This document shows, piece by piece, positions 8,735 through 16,196 of a DNA stretch of 64,000 nucleotides. The translations under genes and the position numbers were made by a program. Source of the DNA: Marinomonas communis (lineage in GTDB: Bacteria > Pseudomonadota > Gammaproteobacteria > Pseudomonadales > Marinomonadaceae). How positions within the stretch are numbered: position 1 is the first letter of the stretch; each line of letters starts with the position of its first letter. The notes beneath the pieces were generated by a model that saw nothing but the letters and a program-made list of their open reading frames with translations, was not told where the DNA came from and did no database searches. The stretch is taken from the NCBI RefSeq assembly GCF_004363305.1, contig NZ_SNZA01000006.1, positions 62,001-126,000 of the forward strand, given 5' to 3'.

Positions 8735-8950
8735 CTGCGCACTGACTGAGCTATTCGGGAAAACACTTACTTCAATTCAGTACTGTTTTAGTCAGGCATT
8801 GATAAGCAGAGGTGGCTTGTTGAGGTTGATAGCCAAGTGTTTGATAGAGTGTTTTGGCGGTGTTGTTATCGTGGGCAACACGCAAAGTAAGTTATTGATA
8901 GCCTTGATATTTTGCAACATCAGCAATGCGCTGAAATAAGGCTTTGGCAA
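8735..8950 (-). pseudogene. Truncated duplicate of the GNAT gene 3' end
   Basis: These 216 bases match 10641-10856 at about 93% by eye, in the same orientation. They carry the last ~60 codons of the acetyltransferase at 10678-11247 plus 37 bases downstream. The frame has an internal nonsense codon where the intact copy has a Gln codon (GGCTATCAATAA against GGTTATCAACAA, read on the minus strand), and the N-terminal two thirds are missing, so it cannot encode the enzyme. It joins directly to repeat copy 2. Confidence 0.85.
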
Positions 8951-8956
8951 GTAGCC

Positions 8957-9111
8957 CTCAGGAGTATTAGGAATTCAGATCACCGTCACCAAAATCAATT
9001 TTTAGCTCCACGCGCAAGCGCGAGAAGTCGCTGCAAAATTATTTTGGTAACTGCCTCAAAGCACCGCTGAATTAACATCGTACGGCCCGCCTCCGTTCAG
9101 GGATAGGCCTC
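8957..9111. repeat. 155-bp dispersed repeat, copy 2
   Basis: Same length and boundaries as copy 1. It is followed after 22 bases by copy 3, giving a tandem period of 177 bp that includes the leader GGCAAGTAGCC. Apart from the duplicated acetyltransferase end, the interval 8658-9308 consists of these repeats and gene debris, with no intact gene. Confidence 0.85.
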
Positions 9112-9133
9112 CAATAGCCTCTGGCAAGTAGCC

Positions 9134-9230
9134 TTCAGGAGTATAGGGATTCAGATCGCCGTCACAAAAATCAATTTCTAGCTCCACGCGCAAGCATAAG
9201 AAGTCGCTGCAAAATTATTTTGGTAACCAC
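9134..9230. repeat. Dispersed repeat, copy 3 (partial)
   Basis: It matches the first ~97 bases of copies 1 and 2, starting TTCAGGAGTATAGGG and ending GGTAACC. The CGCGCAAGCGCG palindrome has decayed to CGCGCAAGCATA. The remaining third of the unit is replaced by a fragment of an antitoxin-like gene. Confidence 0.8.
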
Positions 9231-9300
9231 CTCGAATTGCGACTTTCAAACATTTGGTCGTCCTTCTTTCGTCGACACTCAAGCAGCGGACTTAATCACG
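9231..9300 (-). pseudogene. Remnant of a DUF2442/antitoxin-like gene
   Basis: About 70 bases align with 8063-8132, inside the DUF2442 gene, at roughly three quarters identity. The frame is interrupted and has neither start nor stop. It implies a second copy of that toxin-antitoxin operon once stood here before the yefM-yoeB pair. Confidence 0.6.
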
Positions 9301-9308
9301 ACTCAACA

Positions 9309-9566
9309 CTACCCATAATGATATCTAAGCTGTGCGATCATCAAAGTATCATTATCACATCGATAAATAATCCGATGCTCATCGTTAATGCGTCTTGACC
9401 AATAGCCTGACAAGCCATGTTTCAATGGTTCAGGTTTACCAATGCCTTCGTACGGCTGTCGCTGAATCTCTTTGATCAAGGTATTAATACGTTTTAAGAC
9501 TTTCTTGTCCGTGCTCTGCCAATATAAATAGTCATCCCAAGCGTGGCTTGAAAACATCAGCTTCAT
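9309..9566 (-). CDS. yoeB: YoeB-family mRNA interferase toxin
   Basis: An 85-residue Txe/YoeB toxin of the RelE fold that cleaves mRNA at the ribosomal A site. Visible family features are FSSHAWDDYLYWQSTD, GKPEPLKHGLSGYWSRRI with the basic Arg pair, EHRIIYRC and the C-terminal YHYG. Histidine and tyrosine at the end are part of the YoeB active site. Its start overlaps the antitoxin stop by 4 bases. The toxin appears intact. Confidence 0.93.
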   Translation of the reverse strand: MKLMFSSHAWDDYLYWQSTDKKVLKRINTLIKEIQRQPYEGIGKPEPLKHGLSGYWSRRINDEHRIIYRCDNDTLMIAQLRYHYG

Positions 9567-9814
9567 TCAATTAATTCCCTTTCTTCACCTTTCCCTGCTT
9601 CAAGCTCAGCCATGGATTCCAGTAGTCGCTTGGCATTAGCTGGAGATCGAAGTAAATAAGTCGTCTCCTGCATAGCCTCATAGTCTTCAAGTGAAATCAT
9701 CACAACTGGCGCTTCACTCTTGCGAGTAATGATCACTGGCGAGTGGTCATTACAGACCTTTTCCATCGTGCTCGCTAAATTTGCTCTTGCAGTGGTGTAG
9801 CTAATAGCATCCAT
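9563..9814 (-). CDS. yefM: YefM-family (Phd/YefM) antitoxin
   Basis: An 83-residue antitoxin. The N-terminal DNA-binding Phd/YefM fold is seen in MDAISYTTARANLASTMEKV and the segment PVIITRKSEAPVVMISLEDY, followed by the toxin-wrapping acidic C-terminus. GAGG lies 8 bases before the ATG. It neutralises the downstream YoeB and should repress the operon through the palindromes immediately upstream. Confidence 0.93.
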   Translation of the reverse strand: MDAISYTTARANLASTMEKVCNDHSPVIITRKSEAPVVMISLEDYEAMQETTYLLRSPANAKRLLESMAELEAGKGEERELIE

Positions 9815-9830
9815 AAAATAAACCTCAAAT

Positions 9831-9860
9831 TGTACATGTACAGAATTAAGTACATTGTAA
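9831..9860 (-). promoter_or_regulatory. YefM operator: TGTACA palindromes
   Basis: TGTACATGTACA at 9831-9842 and a second, imperfect half (AAGTACATTGTAA) at 9848-9860 precede yefM. The known YefM operators of E. coli contain repeated TGTACA cores, so these are strong candidates for the autorepression site. Confidence 0.75.
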
Positions 9861-9954
9861 TTCTTTGATCAATTCTCGTACAAGCTATATTTGATGATTG
9901 GAAGGTACAGGAATGCATTCGAATCAACGCTGACACTCGTCAGAGGAAACTCTA

Positions 9955-10098
9955 ATGAACCAAGAGATCATTCTCGAATCGCAGCTAAGATCATGTCCTT
10001 CAGACGAAAGATCCGGGTATAAAATCCAACGATTGCTCTCTTCGCCGTTTGCCAGTACTTTGTATATCAATTTCGTCAAGGTACACATGGATTGGTAA
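9955..10098 (+). CDS. 47-residue hypothetical leader protein
   Basis: A short frame with GAGG at 9943-9946, 8 bases before ATG 9955. Its stop lies 5 bases before the ATG of the following acetyltransferase, which lacks a ribosome site of its own, so this frame may serve for translational coupling. The product (MNQEIILESQLRSCPSDERS at its start) resembles nothing I recognise. It could be decayed sequence. Confidence 0.35.
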   Translation: MNQEIILESQLRSCPSDERSGYKIQRLLSSPFASTLYINFVKVHMDW

Positions 10099-10103
10099 CA
10101 ACT

Positions 10104-10604
10104 ATGACAACGTTCACCACCTACTATTTAGAAATGCACTCACCTCATCAACTGAATGCAAAAATACTCCCAGACTCATTAAATATTGTTGAATGTGAGC
10201 AACCACAATATGAGCTAAACCGCTTTTTATACCAGCTTGTTGGAGATTCATGGGATTGGGGAGATTTGGACACTTATACTAATGAGCAGTGGCAAGCTCG
10301 TGTCGAGGACAAGGCTTTAAGGACATGGGTTGCCTATTACCGTGGCAGCATTGCTGGATACTATGAACTCTACCAGCCTGACAATAAGCATACCGAAATA
10401 AAATATTTTGGCCTTTCTAAAGAGAATATCGGCAAAGGATTTGGTGGCGCATTACTTAGCCAAGCAATTATATCGGCTTGGGAGTGGCCTGGAACCAAAA
10501 GAGTTTGGGTCCACACATGCACATTAGACCACCCAAATGCACTAAAGAATTACTTGTCTCGTGGGATGGAAATTTATAAACAAGAAACAGCTCAATTAGA
10601 TTAA
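10104..10604 (+). CDS. GNAT-family N-acetyltransferase
   Basis: A 166-residue acetyl-CoA-dependent acetyltransferase. The acetyl-CoA loop is visible as GKGFGGALLSQAI, followed by the beta-5 segment VWVHTCTLDHPNALKNYLSRGM typical of the fold. The substrate cannot be told. An in-frame TTG at 10092 is an alternative start, but ATG 10104 gives the natural N-terminus. It lies inside the accessory patch, between the toxin-antitoxin pair and the 216-bp duplication, and reads on the opposite strand from its neighbours. Confidence 0.8.
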   Translation: MTTFTTYYLEMHSPHQLNAKILPDSLNIVECEQPQYELNRFLYQLVGDSWDWGDLDTYTNEQWQARVEDKALRTWVAYYRGSIAGYYELYQPDNKHTEIKYFGLSKENIGKGFGGALLSQAIISAWEWPGTKRVWVHTCTLDHPNALKNYLSRGMEIYKQETAQLD

Positions 10605-10640
10605 ATAAATCTACATTGTATCGACTCATAGCAAAAATTT

Positions 10641-10856
10641 CTGCGCACTAACTGAGCTATTCGAGAAAACACTTACTTCAATTCAGTACTATTTTAGTCA
10701 GGCATTGATAAGCAGAGGTCGCTTGTTGAGGTTGATAGCCAAGTGTTTGATAAAGTGTTTTGGCGGTGTTGTTATCGTGGGCAACACGCAAAGTAAGTTG
10801 TTGATAACCTTGGTATTTGGCGACATCAGCAATACGCTGCAGTAGGGCTTTGGCAA
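10641..10856. repeat. 216-bp direct repeat, intact parent copy
   Basis: It contains the 3' end of the acetyltransferase gene at 10678-11247. Its partner is 8735-8950. The two direct copies flank the 1.7-kb segment with the repeats, yefM-yoeB and the other acetyltransferase, as expected after insertion or unequal duplication at this gene end. Confidence 0.85.
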
Positions 10857-11247
10857 TACCTTGGCGGCGATGTGCGGGCGCGACATATAGGCCGTTGTGC
10901 CACATTTCACTGTCGGCAAAATGCTGGGGGCCGTGATTTAAAGGGGAGCGCATTAAACGCCAAAAAGCTTTGTAACCTAGGGCTTTCAGTATAGAGCGCC
11001 AGTTCCCTGCACCGGTAAAGCTTCCGCTTGGTTGCTGAAAGCCAGCAATGCCGACAACTTCACCTGCGCTGAGTGCATATACACCATAGCGCCAATCGAC
11101 CACTGTTTGCAGCAAGCGCTGCACTTTTTCAGGTTCCAAGTCCATGCCATGTAACTCAAGACAAATCGCCTGAGCATAAAGCTCTAACGCTTGCTGTGAT
11201 TGCAGCGTATTGAGTTGATGCTGTATATCGAAACTAAGCGTTTGCAT
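10678..11247 (-). CDS. GNAT-family N-acetyltransferase
   Basis: A 189-residue acetyltransferase. The acetyl-CoA motif is RRQGIAKALLQRIADVA, followed by LTLRVAHDNNTAKTLYQTLGY, the normal C-terminal half of the fold. A TTG at 11271 lies in frame upstream, but ATG 11247 is preferred. Neither has a clear ribosome site. The gene is divergent from sdhC, and the Fur-like site at 11288-11303 lies in the shared promoter. Its last 179 bases are duplicated at 8772-8950. Confidence 0.85.
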   Translation of the reverse strand: MQTLSFDIQHQLNTLQSQQALELYAQAICLELHGMDLEPEKVQRLLQTVVDWRYGVYALSAGEVVGIAGFQQPSGSFTGAGNWRSILKALGYKAFWRLMRSPLNHGPQHFADSEMWHNGLYVAPAHRRQGIAKALLQRIADVAKYQGYQQLTLRVAHDNNTAKTLYQTLGYQPQQATSAYQCLTKIVLN

Positions 11248-11287
11248 GGTTTGCGCCCAAAAATATGACAAAGTCTGCGGATTAACT

Positions 11288-11303
11288 AATGATAATAAAT
11301 ATC
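11288..11303. promoter_or_regulatory. Fur-box-like site before sdhCD
   Basis: AATGATAATAAATATC matches 14 of 16 positions of the Fur consensus core AATGATAATCATTATC and sits about 45 bases before the sdhC ATG, between two divergent genes. This suggests repression by iron-loaded Fur of sdhCD, the acetyltransferase, or both. Confidence 0.6.
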
Positions 11304-11347
11304 ATTTTCAATACAATAAGTCACCTCATAAACCTAGGGAGTTTTTC

Positions 11348-11728
11348 ATGAGTCAGGAACGTCCAGTCAATTTGGACCTTAAAACAATACGCTTACCGAT
11401 CACGGCCATTGCTTCCATCCTCCACCGGATTTCTGCAGTCATTATCTGGGTAGGACTTGGCGCTTTTTTGGTCGCTAACCTTATCGCATTATCTTCTAGT
11501 GAAGGCTTCGATACGATTCAGTCACTGTTGGATGAATATTTCATTATTCAATTCGTACGCTGGGGCTTCACTACCGCTCTGGGCTACTACATTGTGGCTA
11601 CCCTTAAACACATCGTTCAAGATTTTGGCCACTTTGAAGAATTAGAAAGCGGTCAAATGATTGCTAAGGTCGCCATTGCTGTGGGGATATTGCTGAGCCT
11701 AATGACAGGAGTATGGATATGGGGGTAA
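11348..11728 (+). CDS. sdhC: Succinate dehydrogenase cytochrome b subunit, heme-ligand-less variant
   Basis: A 126-residue, three-helix anchor of complex II, very similar to E. coli SdhC (RPVNLDLKTIRLPITAIAS). The ubiquinone residues corresponding to E. coli S27 and R31 are present as S23 and R27 in SILHR. At the position of the heme b ligand His84 the sequence is LGYYIVATLKH, so Tyr81 replaces it. The start at 11348 follows AGGGAG at 11336-11341; a longer upstream frame has no support. sdhA and sdhB do not follow, so this anchor must use catalytic subunits encoded elsewhere. Confidence 0.9.
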   Translation: MSQERPVNLDLKTIRLPITAIASILHRISAVIIWVGLGAFLVANLIALSSSEGFDTIQSLLDEYFIIQFVRWGFTTALGYYIVATLKHIVQDFGHFEELESGQMIAKVAIAVGILLSLMTGVWIWG

Positions 11729-12069
11729 GTGCAAAAGACAAACTACGCAGTGGTACTCGCGAATGGGTGTTTCAGCGCGTTGCTAACTTTCTAATTTGCC
11801 TTTGGGCAATCACCTTTATCACAACAGTATTGCTCCAAGCACCCACAGACATGGAGTCTTGGCGAGCATTGTTCGTCCCTATGTGGTTCAAACTGTTTAG
11901 TACCCTAGTACTATTGTTTGCAGGCTTAAACAGCATGCTGGCCGGATGGCAGATCGGCACGGACTATATCAAAGTCCCAGCTATAAACCGTCCTTACATG
12001 TGGCTAGTGAAGCTCATCAGTATCGCTTATGTGGTGATCGGTCTATATATTTTATGGGGATTGAGTTAA
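11719..12069 (+). CDS. sdhD: Succinate dehydrogenase membrane anchor, heme-ligand-less variant
   Basis: A 116-residue, three-helix anchor. REWVFQRVANF matches the N-terminal family motif and WQIGTDY83 retains the quinone-site Tyr83 and its Asp neighbour. The E. coli motif HAWIGMWQVLTDY reads NSMLAGWQIGTDY here, so heme ligand His71 is replaced by Asn71. AGGAG at 11707-11711 is only 1 base from the ATG at 11713 but 7 bases from ATG 11719, so 11719 is chosen. The gene overlaps sdhC by 10 bases and a terminator ends the unit after it. Confidence 0.9.
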   Translation: MGVSAKDKLRSGTREWVFQRVANFLICLWAITFITTVLLQAPTDMESWRALFVPMWFKLFSTLVLLFAGLNSMLAGWQIGTDYIKVPAINRPYMWLVKLISIAYVVIGLYILWGLS

Positions 12070-12079
12070 TCCGCTTATC

Positions 12080-12112
12080 AAAAAGCGTTACTCTATCTGA
12101 CTAACGCTTTTT
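12080..12112 (+). terminator. Rho-independent terminator after sdhD
   Basis: A perfect 11-bp stem AAAAAGCGTTA / TAACGCTTTTT has an 11-base loop. It shows that the sdhCD transcript is not meant to continue into sdhAB. Confidence 0.85.
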
Positions 12113-12127
12113 ACTTTCAGCATCCAA

Positions 12128-12607
12128 ATGGATAACAGCGGTATGGATACCCTCTTAAAGCTAAGACCCTTGACCACAGCAGATATCGATTGCGCGAGTC
12201 AAATTTGCTTGGCGGCCTTCAATCAATCCGTCGCACATACTGTCTCTGCTGATGGTATTGCTACATTTTTCAAGATCGCCTCGCCTGACGCTTTTCAAGC
12301 GCGTATGCACAAAGATACTTTTATGCTTGTCGCAGAACGTGAAGATATCGTAATCGGTGTTGCTGAGCTGCGCGAAGGTCATCACATCTCGATGCTTTTT
12401 GTTCGACCAGATCAACAGCAACAAGGTATTGGGCGAGCATTGCTTCATGGTTTGCTCAATCACGTTCGATCAAACACCGTCACCGTCAGCGCATCGCTTA
12501 CCTCTGTTCCTGCCTATGAAAAATATGGTTTCAAAGTCACAGGTGAGATTTCTGAAACAGCAGGATTAATTTATCAGCCAATGTCACTGAGTGTTGATAT
12601 CAAGTAG
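12128..12607 (+). CDS. GNAT-family N-acetyltransferase
   Basis: A 159-residue acetyltransferase. ISMLFVRPDQQQQGIGRALL is the standard acetyl-CoA binding segment, and PAYEKYGFKVTGE is the C-terminal strand region. No ribosome site is obvious. ATG 12143 (residue 6) is an alternative start. Substrate unknown. The 150 bases downstream to 12761 show only a short interrupted frame and no gene. Confidence 0.8.
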   Translation: MDNSGMDTLLKLRPLTTADIDCASQICLAAFNQSVAHTVSADGIATFFKIASPDAFQARMHKDTFMLVAEREDIVIGVAELREGHHISMLFVRPDQQQQGIGRALLHGLLNHVRSNTVTVSASLTSVPAYEKYGFKVTGEISETAGLIYQPMSLSVDIK

Positions 12608-12761
12608 CACAACTAATGGATATCCTAAACCTAGAAGACTTCACCGTAAAAGACTGACGATTAAGAACTCGTAATGCTCTTGCAATGAATCCAGCGACAG
12701 TCAAAATCCCGAATCGAGTTGCCTAAATGGCAACAATACATAACTTTAACTTTTTTAAGCT

Positions 12762-13442
12762 TTAGCGCCGCGGAAAACGCCAGAACAGCAGGATATTCAT
12801 CAATGCTGAAGCCACGTAAGTTAAAGCACAAGCGGTTAATATGCGTTTTACCTTAGGGAGATCTTGGCTGGGTAAGTAGCGTCCTTTTTTTAACATGGGC
12901 AAAGCTTTGTTAAAGCTCGCATCCCATTCTTCAGGCAAGATCGCCAGTTGTATGAAAACGGTCATCAAGCCTAACGTTACAATCACTAAACCATGTATTA
13001 GCGGTGTATAGGGCAATCGTAAAACGGCACTGAGAATGGGCCATGCGAATAGCATCAAGACCGCAAAACGCTGAATAATCATCGCCACAGGCAAGTAACG
13101 AGTACGCAATCGAGCGACGGTTTCTTGGCGGTGATGCGCAATCGCGTGACCGACCTCATGAGCCGCTACCGCTACAGCGGTAAGCGAGCGCTCGTTTAGC
13201 ACATAGGGACTTAAACGGACAGTTTTAGCTTGAATGTCGTAATGGTCTTTACCCTCTTCTGCCACATCTACGTTAACGTCTTGTATGTCGTAGCGCTGCA
13301 GCAGATGCCGTGCTAATTCCCCCCCTGTACCTGGCAAGTCACCACGAGGGGATCGGTATTGGTTCAACACACGTTTCACCCAAATCTGTGGGCCAAAAAA
13401 GAGAGCCAGTAAGCTAATCAACAAGGCGATATAAATAATCAT
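12762..13442 (-). CDS. YugP-like neutral zinc metallopeptidase
   Basis: A 226-residue membrane peptidase with an N-terminal helix (about 2-20), the zinc motif H95-E-V-G-H99 and two or three further helices from about residue 115. LPEEWDASFNKAL is characteristic of the YugP/zinc_peptidase_2 family. The active site would face the cytoplasm or the membrane surface. Substrate unknown. It stands alone, divergent from the J-domain gene. Confidence 0.85.
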   Translation of the reverse strand: MIIYIALLISLLALFFGPQIWVKRVLNQYRSPRGDLPGTGGELARHLLQRYDIQDVNVDVAEEGKDHYDIQAKTVRLSPYVLNERSLTAVAVAAHEVGHAIAHHRQETVARLRTRYLPVAMIIQRFAVLMLFAWPILSAVLRLPYTPLIHGLVIVTLGLMTVFIQLAILPEEWDASFNKALPMLKKGRYLPSQDLPKVKRILTACALTYVASALMNILLFWRFPRR

Positions 13443-13528
13443 GGGCTTTTCATTCTCTTGTTACAGGATGCACTTTGACGAATGGAAACTGGGTCACCTA
13501 CACTATTAACAACGCAAGGAGCTCACGT

Positions 13529-14122
13529 ATGCGAAACCCACTCATTCCTGACATTTTGGCCATTCTCAAAGAGCATTCTCAAGGCATTTCTGAGTTTGAT
13601 TTGCTGAAGGCGCTCAAAGCACGTCATGCCATGTTAAGCCAACTCGCAGAAGACTCAAACCTATTGCTGTTTCGCCAACATTTTTTGATCATGAATGCGC
13701 TGTATCAGCTGCAGACAAGTTTGTGGCAGGAAGAGCAACTCGCCCTTGAGATCTCTGGAACTCGTATTAGTTTAGTCTACGGTAAACAACACCCGTCATC
13801 GTCTTCTAATACGAACGTTTCTGACAGTGCGGATGCCAAGCTGGCGGCTTATTACAGCGACTGGGATGAATACGTAAAAACAGACAAAGAGGATGTTGAA
13901 CAGCTGCTGCAAAGTTTTTATCAAGGTATCGCCAGTGTTGATGAGCGTAAAGATGCATTAAAGGTCCTAGCATTACATTCTGACTTCATGAATGATAAAG
14001 AGGCGATTAAGCGTCAGTACCGTAAATTAGCAAGAGACGCTCACCCTGATCATGGAGGCGATCCAGAGCGTTTTATCAGCTTAAGACAGGCTTACGAATG
14101 CTTAATGCACAGCTTTGTGTGA
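13529..14122 (+). CDS. DnaJ-related protein with C-terminal J domain
   Basis: A 197-residue co-chaperone with a DNAJ-related N-terminal domain (about 1-85) and a terminal J domain containing QYRKLARDAHPDHGG, with the HPD tripeptide near residue 172. It should stimulate a DnaK-type ATPase. AGGAG at 13517-13521 fixes the start at ATG 13529 rather than the upstream TTG at 13475. The acidic linker at about 100-135 is variable in the family. Confidence 0.85.
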   Translation: MRNPLIPDILAILKEHSQGISEFDLLKALKARHAMLSQLAEDSNLLLFRQHFLIMNALYQLQTSLWQEEQLALEISGTRISLVYGKQHPSSSSNTNVSDSADAKLAAYYSDWDEYVKTDKEDVEQLLQSFYQGIASVDERKDALKVLALHSDFMNDKEAIKRQYRKLARDAHPDHGGDPERFISLRQAYECLMHSFV

Positions 14123-14194
14123 ACTTTATCCCGTATCTTTGAGTCTTAACAGGAACCATTTTTAACCGTTAAGACCTTTAACGAATGAGCTTCT

Positions 14195-15307
14195 ATGTCT
14201 GTAAAACCGCTGTTGCTGTTAATACCTATTCTCGTGCTGTCTGCTTGTTCCACACGAGAAATCGATCCTTCGAATGATTTCCCAAATAATGGCCGTGATG
14301 AGCAAGCACAAAAGCGTGAATCCCTCTACTTAAGTGAGCGCTTACCACCAGGGCTGCCCTATCCAGATGCTACTTTTATAACGGGTATTGAACAGCAAAT
14401 ACGTTATCTAGAGCGTATTTCTGCAACCTCATACCAGCTGGATAATCTACTCGTTACCCGTGATGATTTGCGCGCCGCCGCGGAGGAAATTCAAACATGG
14501 GTCAATCACCCGACTTACTGGCCTCAGTTGAGTGCTTATCAAATCGCAGGTCAGGACCAACGGGGTAATGTGCAGATTACAGGTTACTATGTTCCCGTGA
14601 TGAGCGTACGCCATCAGGCAGATGATGAATATCGCTACCCTCTTTACCGCAAGCCTAATGTGGCCAAAGGAACGCCTCTCCCTGATCGTGAGGCGATTGA
14701 TTTTGAAGGCGCTTTAGATGGTCAAGGGCTAGAGATTGCTTACAGCAATAGCTTGGTCGATAACTTCTTTTTGCATGTGCAAGGCTCAGGGGTTGTCGAG
14801 TTTGAAGACGGCGAACGTCGTTTACTCTCTTGGGGAGGCGTGAACGGCCATGCTTATCGCAGTCTTGGTAAAGTATTGATCGAGAAGGGCGAAATTGATC
14901 GGGCTGATATGTCAGCTCAAGCCATACGTGAGTGGCTTGCCGCTCACCCTGAGCGCCAACGAGAGATCATGTCGACGAACCCAAGTTATCTGTTCTTTAG
15001 TGAGGGACTGACCCAACCCGTTGGCGCCGCTAACGTGCCTTTGACGCCACTTTACTCTGTTGCGGTCGACCCAAGCGTCATTCCTCTGGGCAGCATTTTG
15101 CTAGGTGAAGTGCCTAAGCTTGACCAGCAAGGGAATCTAGTGGGTCATGAGTTTCGTTTGCTACTCGCCCAAGACAAAGGTGGAGCGATTAAAGGCCCAG
15201 GGCATATCGATTGGTATCAGGGCATTGGTGAGGCGGCGCATTTTCATGCAGGACAGTTGAAGCACTTTGGCCGAGTGTGGCTATTATTACCACGCTCGGC
15301 CAAGTAG
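14195..15307 (+). CDS. mltA: Membrane-bound lytic murein transglycosylase A
   Basis: A 370-residue lipoprotein that cleaves peptidoglycan to 1,6-anhydromuropeptides. The lipobox LSAC lies near residue 18. The MltA barrel covers about 100-240, and the 3D domain at the C-terminus has the catalytic Asp region (LAQDKGGAIKGPGHIDWYQG). It is anchored in the outer membrane. The last codons form a hairpin (15269-15302) shared with the convergent tonB end. Confidence 0.93.
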   Translation: MSVKPLLLLIPILVLSACSTREIDPSNDFPNNGRDEQAQKRESLYLSERLPPGLPYPDATFITGIEQQIRYLERISATSYQLDNLLVTRDDLRAAAEEIQTWVNHPTYWPQLSAYQIAGQDQRGNVQITGYYVPVMSVRHQADDEYRYPLYRKPNVAKGTPLPDREAIDFEGALDGQGLEIAYSNSLVDNFFLHVQGSGVVEFEDGERRLLSWGGVNGHAYRSLGKVLIEKGEIDRADMSAQAIREWLAAHPERQREIMSTNPSYLFFSEGLTQPVGAANVPLTPLYSVAVDPSVIPLGSILLGEVPKLDQQGNLVGHEFRLLLAQDKGGAIKGPGHIDWYQGIGEAAHFHAGQLKHFGRVWLLLPRSAK

Positions 15308-15314
15308 TCGAATG

Positions 15315-16196
15315 CTAATCCTTTAGCTGGAAAGCAACAGGAAGTGTGATCTCTATCGCATCACTTCCCATTTCCAAGTTAAACGCTGGCAGAGGCTGTG
15401 AGCGCTTCACCATATCGATGGCCGCTTGGTCTAAGCGCTTAGAGCCTGAGCTTTCTACCACTCGAATCGGACGTGCGTCGCCGTTCGCATGGGCGGTGAA
15501 CGATACCGTTACGATGCCTTCTTCACCACGGCGGCGAGATGCTCTAGGGTAACGTTTGTTGTGCGCTAACTTCGCTTTTAGCTTAGCGTAGTAATCCGCT
15601 TTCGCTCCGGCTTGCCCACCATTGTGTGCGGCACTCGCTTTACCCGTTGTCGCTTTTTGCTGCACTACCGTTTGCGCGGCATTCACCTTCTGCGCCACGA
15701 CAGGGGCTGGTTTTGGACGAGGCTTAGGCTCTGGTTTTGGCTTCGGTTTAGGTTCCGGCTTGGGCTCTGGTTTTGGCTTCGGCTTAGGTTTCGGCTTGGG
15801 CTCTGGTTTCGGCTCAGGCTGAACAATCTCACTCTTCTGCTTCACCTCGACCTTAGGTTCCGGTTTTGGAATCGGCTTAGGTTCAGGGATCGGTTCGGGC
15901 TCAGGAATAGGTTCCGGCTCAGGCTCTGATTCAGGAATTGGCTCCGGTTCAGGCTCAGGAAGCGGTTCTGGTTCAGGCTCTACAATTGGCTCCGGTGGCG
16001 TTACTTCGGCTTGGGCAACGATGGTTTCTTCTTTGACCCCCATGTCACCTAGCATACCTAAATCAAACTCAATGCCTTGTTCGCCTGCAGCCAAACTGCC
16101 TGATTCATTTTTAGGGTGCATAAACGCCCCATAAAAAGCACCAGCATGCAAAGATACGGCAAGGCCACCCGCCACAATCCAATGTGTTCTCTTCAT
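15315..16196 (-). CDS. tonB: TonB energy-transducing protein
   Basis: A 293-residue periplasm-spanning protein. It has one N-terminal helix (about 7-25), a Pro-Glu repeat block (about 68-105), a Pro-Lys repeat block (about 128-165) and the C-terminal TonB domain with the [19 protein letters not shown] motif. It couples inner-membrane proton motive force to outer-membrane receptors. It is the last gene of exbB-exbD-exbD-tonB, overlapping the preceding stop by 1 base. The negative-then-positive spacer order is usual for TonB. Confidence 0.93.
   Translation of the reverse strand: MKRTHWIVAGGLAVSLHAGAFYGAFMHPKNESGSLAAGEQGIEFDLGMLGDMGVKEETIVAQAEVTPPEPIVEPEPEPLPEPEPEPIPESEPEPEPIPEPEPIPEPKPIPKPEPKVEVKQKSEIVQPEPKPEPKPKPKPKPKPEPKPEPKPKPKPEPKPRPKPAPVVAQKVNAAQTVVQQKATTGKASAAHNGGQAGAKADYYAKLKAKLAHNKRYPRASRRRGEEGIVTVSFTAHANGDARPIRVVESSGSKRLDQAAIDMVKRSQPLPAFNLEMGSDAIEITLPVAFQLKD

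Noticed and set aside
7715..9230. Repeats as integron attC sites (chromosomal integron)
   Set aside because: Length and link to toxin-antitoxin genes fit superficially, but no GTTRRRY/RYYYAAC ends, no single-gene cassettes between regular sites and no integrase were found.
7715..9230. Repeats as a CRISPR array
   Set aside because: Units are ~155 bp with irregular spacing, no short spacers and no cas genes.
12608..12761. Short interrupted frames after the GNAT gene
   Set aside because: Two in-frame pieces split by a stop, too short and without similarity to call a pseudogene.
15269..15302. Terminator at the end of mltA
   Set aside because: A 12-bp stem is present but lies in the coding sequence and lacks a T-run; mentioned only under mltA.
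15612..15929. Arg/Leu/Phe-rich and Gly/Phe-rich open frames opposite tonB
   Set aside because: They are antisense shadows of the Pro-Glu and Pro-Lys codon repeats.
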